A DNA stretch of 64,000 nucleotides from Marisa cornuarietis (Eukaryota > Mollusca > Gastropoda > Architaenioglossa > Ampullariidae): NCBI GenBank assembly GCA_004794655.1, contig SMMW01000622.1, positions 2,852,001 to 2,916,000 of the forward strand. Direction: 5' to 3'. Shown here piece by piece: positions 25,099-38,370 of this stretch (positions are counted from its first letter, which is position 1; each line of letters opens with the position of its first letter). Below the pieces are notes generated by a model, which worked only from the letters and a program-made list of their open reading frames with translations, ran no database searches and was not told where the DNA came from. Made by a program: the position numbers and the translations under genes.

Positions 25099-28000
25099 AT
25101 GGAAGCCAAGGCGATGTACAATTTTGATGCTTCGCAACAAGACGAACTCAGCTTCAGAAGAGGTGATGTTTTGGTGGTAAGAATAATTTTGTTGGCTTCA
25201 ATTTATTCCAGAAACTTCTAAAAATCCTAACATTTTTTCAACTGTCAAGATTATCGTTTTCACTGTTTTGGGACTCGATGGATTCTTACTTCCTGGTTAT
25301 ATTTGCGAACCCTATGTATTAAAAACTTTAAAACATTTGAGTTAATGGCAGCGGTTTTGAAAAAAATACTTTTTTTTTTACAGTGGAGTATTAAATTACT
25401 TGAATCGAAGGATACACTAATATGTGAGGATGACTTAAAATTTTACGGTCTGCCACTCAACGATAATTATGGCTAAAAATGTTAGTCCTATACAAAAAAT
25501 GAAATGATACTTTTTAAAGAGAATATACTACAACTTCTTGGTGTAGCAAGCAGTTTCAAGTGCATGAACCTATGACATTTTTCTTAAAAGTTTTCATCCA
25601 GGAACAAGCTTCTTTGGGTGATTGTGGCATAGACTAGACTATGTGTGGGCAAGATGTGGATAAGCTGAGCAAGGTCCTTCAGCATTCTGTTGAATGAACA
25701 TTGATCACTTGACCTAGAGAAAAGTTCATATACCATTAGACAGTGTGGATAAATTTGGGGAACTACCCTAAAGCTGAATTTATTAGCTGCTCTGCCAGTC
25801 AGTAAAACTCAGTTTGTTTTAGAATTGTGAAATGGCCAATGATTGCAGACTAGAAATAAATGAAAACAGCGCAGAATTAATCACTGTGTGATAATTGGTT
25901 ATCATGGAAGGCTGTACAAATTTCTGTTAACTTGTTGCCTTTTAATTGTCTCTATGCAGATTCGAAACATGGAAGACAAAGACTGGTATCAGGCTCAGTT
26001 GGGTGCCAGAACTGGCTACATTCCTGCCACATATGTTGAATTGGAGAAAAATGAGTATGTACAGTATTATTTATCTTATTCACTGATAAGAAAAAATACC
26101 ATAATGTAGATAAAGGAGTGACAGGTTTCATTATTTCTTTTTCTACAAAAAGAAGGCTTAACAGTTTTAAACCAGGTACAGTCTGTGTATTAATGGGTTA
26201 GAGAAAACTGGAGAAGTAAGGGGGACCTGGAAGCAATTTCTTGTCTCTGGAAAAGTCATGGAATTAAAGATTCTTCCGGATGTAAGGGAAAAGAGAAATG
26301 GAACTGGCTAATAATGTATTTAAATGTTTGCAGAGTGCAAAATAGGAAGATGCAGTGTGTTGAAAATGTAGCTTTTAAGTTCTTGGTTTGATTTATCTTA
26401 GGACGGAAAGGGAAAGTATTGTCCGAAGGCTAAATCTTTGAAACCTTTGAAGACAGGACAGAGTGGGTATTGGTATGCTCCCCCAGACCTTCAGAAAGTT
26501 GGCAATTAAAAGAAAATGGGGAACCAAACATAACAGATTTGCTTCATATTATTAATCAATGCCTTTGTTGTCTGTTGATGTGATCTCTGCTTCACACTGT
26601 CATAGTAACAATTTCGGCAAATTGATTCAAACATTTTGCTGCTGTAATTTCCTTTATAAACTTTTAAAATTTTCTTTTAAATTTAAGAAATTGCTTGGAT
26701 TCATTGTCAGTAGGAAAAATATAGAGAACTCAGTATGATATAGATATAAAGAAGTCAGTATGACTGTAGAGGTGAAAGGCTGAAGCTTATAAAAATGATA
26801 GAAGCCAAGAGTATTTAAGGCCCATTGTTGAATATGGGAGTATGACACTTTGCTATGGTACATTTTGAGTGACACACTTATCAACATGACTGGTCAAGAA
26901 GGCCCTACATTTAAAGGATAAAAATGACTGACAAAAATTAATGAGTATCATAGCTTTGTACACTTTTCACACACAGACCGGAAATGGCCAGTTAAACCAT
27001 GCTTTCTGCCTTGTTTCTGATGAACATTTAAAAAAAACAACACTTGCCACATAAAACATGCTGGACAAAAATGTTAAGGATTATTTAAAAAGTATTCAAA
27101 ACATATTTGTACTAAACAGTTTTCACAGACCCAAGCCACTGTTTTGTATGTTTATGTGCATATAAGAGGGAAAGAGGTGAGATTTTAAACAAGTAATTTT
27201 GTTGTACACATATACAGGCCTCTGTTATGTGCATTTTATTTATATTTTTATGCATATTACTTTGGCTTGGTGTAAAGCACATTGAAGCTGCTGCTTTTAT
27301 GTGCTTTTTAAGTCTTATTTTATTTATTCTGTTCACGTAAGCCATTAGTCAACACAGGATTCATTCTTCTTAGGCACTTAGATCAATCAAAACTGTTGCT
27401 TTCTTCAGTAGACCATTTTGGAATATGCTGTGTGACTCATTAAACAAATAGAAGTCTACAAGAAGCTTCAGCAAGATCTAGAGCAGCACATTTAACCTCA
27501 CATTAAATATGATGTGTTATCACACTGACACGTCTTCCAGTTGTTATTTGTACAGTTTTAATACTTGGGAAGCTTTGTATAAAAGGACAGGGATAACAGG
27601 TAACATTGAACTTACACACTTCTGTTTCACAATATCCATATTAGGTGGGTTATGGGTATGGCTATTTTTATTCAGTTGGTAACAATAATCAAAAGTGCTG
27701 TATCAGAAATTTTCAAAATTGTGTTCCCAGTCACTGTTAATGTTCCATAATCACATAAGTCCTTGCAATCTTGCAGATGGTATAAAGGAAAGATGTCCAG
27801 AGCAGAAGCAGAAATGTTCTTAATGAAAACAAACTCTCAGGGTCACCATGTATATGCTGATGGCACCTTCATTGTGCGTGACTGTGAATCAGACAGAAAC
27901 CAGTTCTCATTGTCAGTGAAGTGAGTAAATGTTTGTTTCTTTGTGAGAAGATTATTATTACAAAAGTTGTGTGTAATTGAAAAGGCAGCTTTTGGATTGT

Positions 28001-31000
28001 GTTTTCCTTCCTGTTACTCTTAGCTAAATATCAACAAATACAATTTAAATATACATCCCTATGAATTTGGCATTTCAGTTACTTATTTGTTTTCATAGTG
28101 TGTAGTGAGTAGTGTCAATAATGAGGAAGAATGACTTCCTGGCACTGAAAATGGATCATTGGTTCAGAACTACATGTTTTAGTCAATAATTTCATGTCAG
28201 AGGTAGAGTAAATGCAAAATTATTGCGTAAAAATGTAGATATGGACTTTGGCAAATGTGTGTTTGCTATTTAACTTTACTTAATTATATATGAGCATGGA
28301 TTTACTCAGAATAGGGAAAGGATGCTTAACATATTTATCTGGATATATACGTATGTACGCTCTGCAGGCAAATATAATATTTAATACTTTGTGTTTGGTA
28401 GTAAAAATTTGAATGTATATGTCTCTTTGGAACATGTTTTCATAAAAGTGTTAAGCCCATACTATCATTACATTGGCATTGGAATGGCTTCAGGCATGGA
28501 AGCTGTCCACAGCACTTCAAGATTCTCAGTAACCAGGATGGTCAGTACTACTTATGGCCACACAAGTACTTCACTTCCATCAATGAGCTCATCAACTACC
28601 ACCGCACAAATTCAGTAGCCCGGGACTCACGCACTGTTATATTGCTGAAAGACCTACAAGAGGTATGTTCTTTCATCATTTTGATTTTTTTTTCAAAAGA
28701 ACATACACGTTTTAAAAATAGACATTTGAGTATCTGACAGAACTGTAAGGAATAAAATGCATAATGTAAGCAGGTACAACTCCATTTTTCATTTTGAAAG
28801 CTGTGGGGTTTTTTGTTTTTGTATTTTTTCTGCTTACGTTTTAAAAATTGCATGTTTCGCATGAGTGGGATTTTCCATCTTTCTGGCACCTATCCAGAAT
28901 TGAAAGTTTTTTTTTCAGTTTTAGTGGCTTATTTGTAGTTTATAGATTTTTGTTCTTATTTAAGAACTCAGTGCGATCACAGCATGCCTTTGTCATTATT
29001 GTCCACTATTGGTCTCAGTCCTTGATTTTTTTTTAATATTCCCATGTACATTAATATATCTAACAGTAATGTAATACCCAGCTATGGCAAATACTAAAAT
29101 AACTCTTTCTCAAAACTGCAGAATTATGTAAAATTGAAATTCAGGTAAAAAACAACAAAATTACTAATGAATAAACTTTGCCAAATTTTCAAACTATAAC
29201 TAGTGACAGTTTAAAAAAACTCTTAATCTCTGTGATATCTTAATTTTACAGTTGCTTAAAACATATTTTAAATAGATGAGGTGCTGCATGTCAGCATTGT
29301 CGGTTAGCTTTTAAAGTAAGCATTATTTTATGTGACTTAAGGGGGAAAGTCACAATAAATCTTCCGTCAGTAGAGCTACCTTTATTCATCAGTGGACTTC
29401 ATGTTTTCACAAAGTTTATATATTCATGTGTTATATGAAACTCAGAGCACTTTTTAAACTATTTGTATAGATTATATAAATGGGGTATTTTGTTTCTTAA
29501 AATGCTGTTACAAAAGAGAAGCAGTCACAAATGTTTTCAGAAATGGCATAGGGCTTAGTTAACATAGTCAGTTGATCTACATATTCGTGTGGGAGACATA
29601 AGGCAACTTGGAGGGCCGTCCTCTGCAAAGCAAGACAGGGGTATGAGGATGGGTCCAGTCTTTGATATCCAGTCCAGTCTTTGACGTTTCTGGCTCATCA
29701 ATTGCATTTCCTGCTGTTATTTTGCCTTCTTCCTACATGTTTATCAGAGCTTTGTAGGGCTGAGATAAAATCCCTATATAAAATCAGTTTCATAAATAGA
29801 CTATATCGTTGTCTAAAGATCAAAGTAGTCTGGTACATTTTTATGAATGGGGAATGGGGTTGTTTTGGCTAAACTGAGACTAGGCCCAAAGACAAGCTTT
29901 CATAGGATGCATTCTTTGCAGTTCTGTTTTGGGTGAAAGGTCAAAATAGATGAATGCTTTATGCAGATGTCTAGAAAAGGCCCTAATTAAAAAAAAACCT
30001 TTTTAATATTTAAAGATTAAAAATATTAAATGTGGCAAATTGCAAGTGTATGTATAAAGTTTATATTTTTCCAAAAGTGATACTTTAATATGGTAAGTTG
30101 ACTGAGCTTGATAGAAATTAAAATACATTTTAAATATATCAATATATTTTTCTTATGTTAAAAATGTTTATTTTTAGCATACTAGCCATTCTTGTTTTTG
30201 CTTGTTTAAAGGCAAGCAATGCAAAAGATAAGAAGAAAGGTGGACTTAGCAAGGTAAAGAAAGTTCTGTATCTTAACTAAATATTCACAACTATATGCTC
30301 AAAAGAGTAAAAGTACTTCACATAAACACTGGCACCATGTAGCTCCTACTGCTTCTGTAGCTTTTGCACAAGCAGTGAGATCTGCAAGAACACTTTATTG
30401 AAAAGAGATTTTTGATGTGCAATTCAGACTGCTTCCTGCTTCAGCTGGACATTTGACCCCACAATGCTAGGGATAAATATAGGGGCCCAGATTCTGAAAA
30501 TATAAAGCAAGAAGTACAGGCAGAAAAAAGAAGGAAGAAGCGACTGTACAATTCAGGAAGAACCCATACTATCATACAAGCAAACCAAGAATCAGTTCGA
30601 TTTTAGACAGCTCTTATCACTTATAATCAGGCATGTACAAGCATAATAAAACACATAGGTGCTATTATAAACAAAAACTAAAATACAAGCTTTTGTCTGC
30701 TTATTGCTTGCTTGGTTGTTATACTGTGCATTTGCATGCATGCACATATATGTGTGCACACACAAACTCCCCCCCCCCCCCACCTATCGTTAAGTGAGCA
30801 TTCCAGCATTAAAGCAGTTTGGCACTTTTCTCCTTTGTGGCTGTAAAGAAGGGGCTTCCTGCCCTTAAATAAACTCTCATATATGAGTGTAGTACTTTCA
30901 TAATTATCTTGTAGTGCCAGCAGAAGTATTTTACAAACTGAACAGTCTCATTAACTTAGTACTTTCGTTCACTTGCTTCCCAACCTGGCTAGGGTAGTAA

Positions 31001-32205
31001 GCTTGGTTTTTGAAACAGAATTATCAACCATTCTGTGGAATAAAAAAAATGGGGTTGGTTACTTAAAACAGCTTTAATTTTTGTGATGTAGATAGGAAAA
31101 TATGATGTATTGATAGGTAGAGACAAAAAGGGATGCTTATTTTTAAAATTATACACATAAAATTATGATATATGTAGGAAAATATATATAGACTGGTAAC
31201 AACAAACCAGTTGGAAAGTTTGCTTTAATTATACATAGATGCCAAATGTGTCCTCTGTATTCATTCTCAGCTTAGATTGCATTAATTTTTAAAGTTTGTT
31301 AGGCATATATGTTCAAGGCAGAAAACCAGACTTACAAGTTTATGCATTGATTTTGTGCATCTTAAAAAATTTGTAGATAATTCTTTTCTGTTACTTTGCA
31401 TGTTAATGAAGTTTATTTTCCTTTCGTTTTCTGCTGCCTAACATTTGTTTCATTAGCAGTATAGATATTGTTATGATTATTATAATAATAATACATAAAT
31501 AAATAAAAGAAAAAATGAATAATAACCCCTGATCATAAACTTTTTCTTGGAATATTTCTGTTGTCTAGAACTCAAAAGATCTCAAAAATAGAAAGTATAA
31601 ATCAAGATGGTTTTAAACCGAAAAAAATGTTGCTCTGTAGGCAGGATCTATGTATTTGCTCTCATCCATCTTTTTCCCTTCCTCCTCATCTTTCCACAAT
31701 GGTTAGTGAGTGTAAAAAATGAGAGATTATAAAAAGAGAAATGCAGTGGAAGGTGACTGTCAGCAAACAAGAATGCCAGAATGCATAGAAAGTGATGAAA
31801 ATTAAGGTCTCTGCTGTCTCAATTTTTTTTATTGCTCAGGTGACAGCAGTTGGATTCATATACAGGACTGAATTGACTCATTCTTTCAGTCCACATATTC
31901 TTTGTATATACCTTTTGCACAGCCTACTCCAGACCTATAGCTTAAGCCTACATTGAAAACCTATGTTGATACCATTTTTTTGTGGGTTTTTTTTTTCTTT
32001 CCTATTCAAGCCCCAAGCAGGAGTCCAGCTGTTTGAGGCAGAGCATGATTTCCACCCTGAAGCTCCTGAAGAGGTGGGTTTCCGGCGTGGAGACAAGATT
32101 ATACTAATCGAGAAGACTGACGAGAACTGGTGGACCGGACAAGTGCAGTCTACTGGAGAGCAGGGTCTCTTTCCACGCAACTATGTCCGTGAAGTCAAGA
32201 ACTAG
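25099..32205 (+). CDS. GRB2: GRB2/drk adaptor protein (SH3-SH2-SH3)
   Basis: Six exons join in phase to 240 aa (human 217): 25099-25176, 25960-26054, 27777-27920, 28494-28662, 30212-30253 and 32011-32205. The N-terminal SH3 (about residues 1-57) shows AMYNFDASQQDELSFRRGD and DWYQAQLGARTGYIP. The SH2 (about 58-160) has FIVRD with the phosphotyrosine-binding arginine, QHFKIL, and YYLWPHKYF with the tryptophan that gives GRB2 its pYxN preference. The C-terminal SH3 has HDFHPEAPEEVGFRRGD, NWWTG and GLFPRNYV. GRB2 links activated receptor tyrosine kinases (pYxN sites, through SH2) to SOS (PxxP, through the SH3s) and so to Ras/MAPK. Oddity: exon 5 is a 42-nt, phase-0 insert coding 14 residues (ASNAKDKKKGGLSK) in the SH2-SH3 linker, with no counterpart in human GRB2. 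Start MEAKAMYNFD matches MEAIAKYDFK of the family. Confidence 0.97.
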
Positions 32206-32295
32206 CTGTGTGAAAAAGAACCAAACCCTTTTTTTTCTAGTTATGCTTTAAATATTGTTTGGTGGTCACATATGTCTTAGTTTACAGGTAGATGA

Positions 32296-32301
32296 AATAA
32301 A
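32296..32301 (+). terminator. First polyadenylation signal after GRB2
   Basis: AATAAA lies about 90 bases after the stop codon at 32203-32205. Further A-rich variants occur downstream near 32361, so longer 3' UTRs are possible. Confidence 0.5.
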
Positions 32302-35300
32302 CATACTGTGAATTTCACCTGTAGCATCACATCTAATGAGAGACTGCTATAGTCTTTCAAAAAATAAAAATTGTAAGGTTTAATAAGGTTATTAACTCTG
32401 TTGCTTAGAAGAAAGAGTTACCATTTACCAGTTGTCTTTGGCAATATCTTTATTTCACTAGAATGTATAGGATTCGTGTAGAGACTTGCTTAATTTACAA
32501 CAAAATTTGGGAAAATTTTATGAAGCAGGAAAAGATTAGCATGCATAATGCTGAGATGAAGTTCTGAGAGGTGTTTTTTGCCATGAGATAATCGATTTAT
32601 CCATGACTATCACTTTAATGACACCAGCATTAGTATAAGGATGATCAATAACAGCCTCATTCCTCATACTTTTGCTAACCCACTCCTAGCTACTGTACAA
32701 CGATTCAATTGTTTTGTTAAAGCAGTGGTTCCTGTGGTGTTTACCACAGAGAAAATCCTGACTTCCTAAAGGTTTTGCTTCCATGGTGTAGCTCATTATT
32801 AATCAAAGACTTGATCATAGAGAAATCAAGGAAGATGATTCCATGTAGTGCCCTAAACATTCCATGCTGTTTCCAGGAAGTACCACATTTGGCATGCTTA
32901 ATTATTTACATCCCTCAGGACAATCAAATTGTGATTACTTTTTTTTCGCAGATGTGCAGAAGCTTGGGGCACATTGTGTTTAATCATAGTTTTTTTGTTT
33001 GTATTTTCCATACCTTCTCCATTAAAGACTCTTCTTAACCAGAAAAATATGGCCAAATGTTTCTCCAAGTTGGTAGAGTTTTTACTTAACTTTATAAAAA
33101 CTAGACATAGTCAAACATTCATCCATGTTTGTCTGGTTAAGATGGGCCTTTCGTCACGAGCAAAAATAAGTTATGATAAATATGAAATGATTAGGAAATG
33201 GAATTTCTTGTCTTTTTTATTTTGGCTTATTCGTGTGCATGTTCATTCCTGAAAAGTGGATTTTTTTAAAGTGTGTGTATATCCAGATCAATTCATATAA
33301 TTAAGCTGTTGACCAGGACTGGCAAGCTGTTTGACCAGTACATAGATAATTCTAATGCAAAAAAATGACAGTATTACATGCTTTTATTAAGTTAAAAAAT
33401 GTTTAAACAGCTGTTTTTGTTACCAAGAATGTAGTCTGCTCTTGTTAACCAAAGGAAGAGAAAATGTACAGTACATTTTTAAATCCTTTACAACACAAGA
33501 AACTATAGTTTAGCAAAACATTTTATTAAAATACTTAACAGCAAAAATACAGAGTACAGTAAATTCTTTAGATTTTAGATTTGCATGTCATAAAATGCTT
33601 GTCTTTGGACTAAAAACTAATAAAACTCTTTAATGTCACATTACTTAAGGAAGGTTCTATGATCCACTTCTGTGTGACGTGCATGAGATTGTGCACTGGT
33701 ATTTTTTTTTAACTTCAGCATAATCATGTGTGGGTGTGTGTTCTTTTTTCAAACCATTTTTAGCATTATATTTCCCAACGAAAAATTGCAAAACAAGATC
33801 TTGCACTTAGATGGCAGAAGAGCATTACCCCATATAATGTTGGACGTTAACCCAACATTACATAAAATTTTGAACCTAAGTAACCCTCAGGGTTAATAAG
33901 GCTCTGTTTGTTTTTTTTTTGTTTTTTTTTTTTTGCTTCGTTTAGTATTTGGCTAGAAAATCTGAAAAGACTATGAGTGAGCAAAAAAGATTGGAACTGA
34001 AAGATATGTAAATGGCAAGTGGTTCATTTTTCTTTGCAGATCTGTCCATAAACCATATAATATTTTATTGTCACATATTTACTGTGGGTTAGAATAACTT
34101 AAAGGGGTTTTTTGGAACACAATAAATTAATAAGATAAAATGTTCCAGACTTTCTGGAATCATTTCTTTTGTGCCAAACAGGCTTGCCTAGAATGTTTTT
34201 CAAACACTATTTCACATTCCACTTGTTATCTGTTATATTTTCTAGTTCTTAGCATTTTCTTTATTATATTAGTGGCACCTTGCTGTTTTGGGGGTACCTA
34301 TTACAGTGAGTGCAGTCCAGTGATTCAGTTATAAATTGTCATCCAAACAATGAAGGTTACATGTTTAAATCTAGTCTTTGGTGTAGTTTTTCTCGTTGTG
34401 GCACTTTTTTATTTAGCAGGTCTGAAAAAGCTATCAGTCTGTTATAGTGAAATAAAATTGTTGAGTTTTCAAAGCATTTTAAAACTTTGCCTATTTTAAG
34501 GATTTTTTGTTGAAGGCAATTAAAAGAATAAGTTTAGCTGATAAACATAACTTACAGCTAAAAACATTGTTTAACTTATTGATAAAAACAACCCTTATCT
34601 TGAATCTTATGATTTGGAATAATGAATTGCTGAAAGTTTTGTGAACAAACAAAAAGCTGGTTTTTTGGTGTGGTTAATAACATGGGTGTGGTGAAATGTG
34701 TATAATTAGTAACGCAGCAACTGCTGGTTTCCATGAACAAATTTGTGTTATTTTTACTTGTGTGATTCTGTTAAACCATGTTTCCAGTTTTTGTGAGGCA
34801 GGCATATTTGCATACATATGTAAATCAACTTTTATTCATCCTATAGAACAGGAAAGTAAATATTTGATACAGACCACAGTGAGATTTATCCATGTTTGAT
34901 GACTGAGGTTTATGTACTTTTAGATGGTTTCATTGTTTTGTATTTGTAACTAAAGTTTTTGTTAATTTCAGTAACACTTGTGATTCATTGCAAGTATTGG
35001 TTACAAGAGACAGAATATTCTTTATTGTTGCTTGAGGAGTAGTTCTCTCCTGGATGTGGGGATTGCTGGAGCACACTATATTTTATAATTGTTGTTGTCA
35101 TAAACGATTTGTTAACTGCGCTTAAGTTGTGTAACTGAGATCAGAGGATAGGTTTGAGATATTAAACTTATATAACTTATGCTTATTTAGACAGATATTT
35201 TGAGGGATTTTGACAGATATTAAAAACGTTTATCTGCAGAATATTGATATAGTTGATACAGTTGGAATGAGCTTTCAGATACTTTCTGAAAAAAAGGTCA

Positions 35301-36729
35301 GTATTTTTGTGAATTTGTAAGATCTGGTTTTTATAACACTTTTATTTGTTCACACCATGGCCAAAACTGAAGTAAGCTGTGAAAAGTTTTTCATTGTTAG
35401 CATGTGCATTTCTCCTCAAGGCTTCTTTGTAGTTCTTTTTTTGTACCCAGTCATAATGTTAGTCATGAACTCATAACACAGTACATCTGACACATGGTAT
35501 ATTTAGCTCAGCTGCATTGTCATTGAACATCCTAATCTTTTTTCAGAAAGATTGGGAGAGCACATTGTTATTCATGTTTACTCACCATTTTATTTCTTCG
35601 TGTCTTTTTATTTATGATGTTTTTCATTTCTGTAGAAATGAATTCTATTCGGTGATGTTTGGTATGCCTTTTTGGACATGTACAGTCAGGAAGTACAGGA
35701 AACTTTACAAATTTTCAGAATCATTTATTGCTCAGAATGGTCCCACACCTTAACTTAGACAAACTCCATGAAAAGCAATTTTTAAAAAATGCTTTTATTG
35801 GAGATATCAGCCAACCAAAGAAGGAAAAAGGTTATTTAATTTTTTTACAGTAGAGTTTTTTGCTCATTTACATCCAGTAAATGTTTTTTGGTTTGTTTTT
35901 TTTTTTTTTTGGCTGACCCGGTTTGACAGAGCTGCAAAGAGTTTAAAAAGCCATTCTAGTCGTAATTGAACTTGGAATAGGGTTTGCCACCATATTCACA
36001 AATTGGTAAATGCAGATGTTGCTGTTCAGGTTTCTGAATTTGCAGTCACATAGACAAAATCAAATAATATTTTCTGTGAAATGCTTCAGGGACCAAAGAA
36101 ACTACAGGCACATTTCAGTGAGGTTGATGAATAAAAGTTAGTAGGGGGAAAGGTGAATAGAAGAGACTTCCAAACCAAATATAGTCTTGGGGTGGGGGAG
36201 GGCTGGACATAGGCAGGGACAACTGCAGGTTTAATGCATTATTTATCATCATGCAGTTTTCACAGTTAGATTGCATACATGTACAAAGAATCGTGGCTAA
36301 TCTCTCAAACATTGGTACTTTAGCTATCTCCATGTCAGGAGTGAAAAGTGCTGAACATGCATTGTGAAGTAATTCGTAGATACAATGATTATGCAGTTGG
36401 AGAGAACTTTGACCTTTCAGCTGGGAATATACTGTGCTGGTGCACATTACGGTGGAAGGTCATGACAGTTTGTAAATAGACGATTTCCAGAAGCATTTAC
36501 ATTCCAACATGAAATTCCTTGTCAGTGTCTGATTAAATGACTGCTATCTTTGTTGTACATTGTTCCTGTATGATAAGTAACACTTCTGCTCAGCTGTCTT
36601 TTCTGTTACCTAACTGTATGAAACATTGTCAGTGCATTTTTAGTAGTTTTGCAAAGTAAAATAAAATATTTATGACAACAAATTGTATGTTGATCTAAAA
36701 GTATCCATAGTCTAAAACGTTTGTGCTTA
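32302..36729. other. AT-rich spacer downstream of GRB2
   Basis: About 4.4 kb, in part possibly an extended GRB2 3' UTR. Open frames are short and of AT-rich, low-complexity composition. No exon, RNA gene or recognisable transposon was found. Confidence 0.5.
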
Positions 36730-38019
36730 CAAAGGTTGCTCAAAAAGTTTGAAGCCTCACCAAGAAAGAAGAGCCATAGCTGAATATTTTTGTCGTTATA
36801 ACACACTACCACTTTTTATAAAACTAGAAAAACTAATACAGACTTTTTATTTTAATTTGTGTACGGGTGAGGCCCATACAAAGGTGAAGGGTAGTGCGAC
36901 AAATCTAATAATGCACAAAAACGAGGCCTGAGCAGTCACTATATCTGCAGAAGAAAGGTATGACACCCAAGGAAATCCCTGAGGTCAAGGTATAGACGCT
37001 TGCTGAGGACTCCCCTTCTTATGCAAGTGTGAAAAAGTGGGCTGCTGAAATCAAGTGGGGCAGAGTCAGCACAGAAGATGACCCTCGGTCAGGTCGTCCC
37101 AAAACGTCCACTACTGATGACCAAGTTGGTGCCATTCACCGTATGGTTTTGGATGACAGATGTCTTACTGTCCAGCAGATAGCTAAGTCCATAGGCATAA
37201 GTTCTGGTTCAGTCCTAATTGTTTTAAGTGAAATCTTGGGGATGAGCAAGCTGTCTGCAAGATGGGTCACAAGAATGCTGATGCCAGAGAAGAAGCTGCA
37301 AAGGGTTGACATTTCCAAGACACTTCTGACTCGCTTCCAGGCTGATCCTGAGAATTTCCACCGCAGATTAGTAACTCAAGATGAAACCTGGGCTCATCAA
37401 ACGAACCTGAATCAAAAATTCAAAGCAAACAGGGGAAACACTATGGTTCTCCATCTGCTAAGAAGTTCAAGCAGGCAACGTCTGTTGGCAATGTGATGGC
37501 TTCTGTTTCATAGGATTCTGCAGGATTAATCATGATAGACTACTTGGAAAACGGACAAACTATTAATGGACAGTACCATGCATCAGAATTAACACAACTG
37601 AAGGAAGCAATCAAGTCGAAACACAGAGGGAAGCTGAGGGCAGGTGTGCTCTTGCTTCTGGATACTCTGCTCAGGTTGCAGTAGCTGAAACACCCAACTG
37701 TGGCTTTGAATTGCTACCCCATCCCCCTACCTCACCAGACTTAGCTCATCTGACTTCTATTTACAATTTATATGTTACGTAAACTAAAATCCCACCCATG
37801 TGGTCGCCGTTTTGGAAACAATGACGAGGTAATGTGCTGTGGAGGAGTTTTTGATGACCAGGTTGCCACCTTCTTCCGTGATGGGACTGCAATACTTAAG
37901 CATCGTTAGACCAAGTGCTCTGATGTTAAGGATGATGTCAAAGTTATATAGAAAAATTGTGAAACACCGTCGTTTCAGCAACTCCTGGGTGAGGCTTAGA
38001 ACCTTTTGAAAGACTCTCG
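36730..38019 (+). mobile_element. Mariner element (Tc1/mariner), nearly full length, transposase broken
   Basis: The ends are 32-bp imperfect inverted repeats (about 24 of 32 positions match; shared core AAGCCTCACC), flanked on both sides by TA (36728-36729 and 38020-38021), the mariner target duplication. Length is 1290 bp, typical of mariners. The plus strand carries transposase pieces: a helix-turn-helix region (WAAEIKWGRVSTEDDPRSGRP), the first catalytic Asp in TQDETW near 37380, a second Asp region (LLLLDT near 37655), and HPPTSPDLAH near 37728. Stops and frame changes interrupt it (stop before TLAEDSPSYA near 36990, frame loss after DETW), so it is dead. Confidence 0.88.
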
Positions 38020-38370
38020 TATGGTTGTGTGAGTGGCTGGGATAACTCCTTTAAAATTATTTTCTCCATGACATTTCTTCTTGCTTTTAATCTGATTGTG
38101 CAGAAACAACTATTCATCTGCCTGTTCTGTTTTCTATTACTCCTGCCTAACCATTTCATTGCTGTAATATAGGAAACTGCCAGTTTTAAAGAAATAGTGG
38201 TTTTTGATGTAAGAAACTTGAGCATTACACTGGGTGTGATCAAATAGTGATAAATTTAGGGCCAGCTCAGAGTTAGTTCCCCTCACACAGCAATGGTGAT
38301 ACAGTGTACAAAAATTTTTAAACAGGCTTAAGAGAAACCACTCAGGTGTGGCATTTGCATGTAAGATTAA

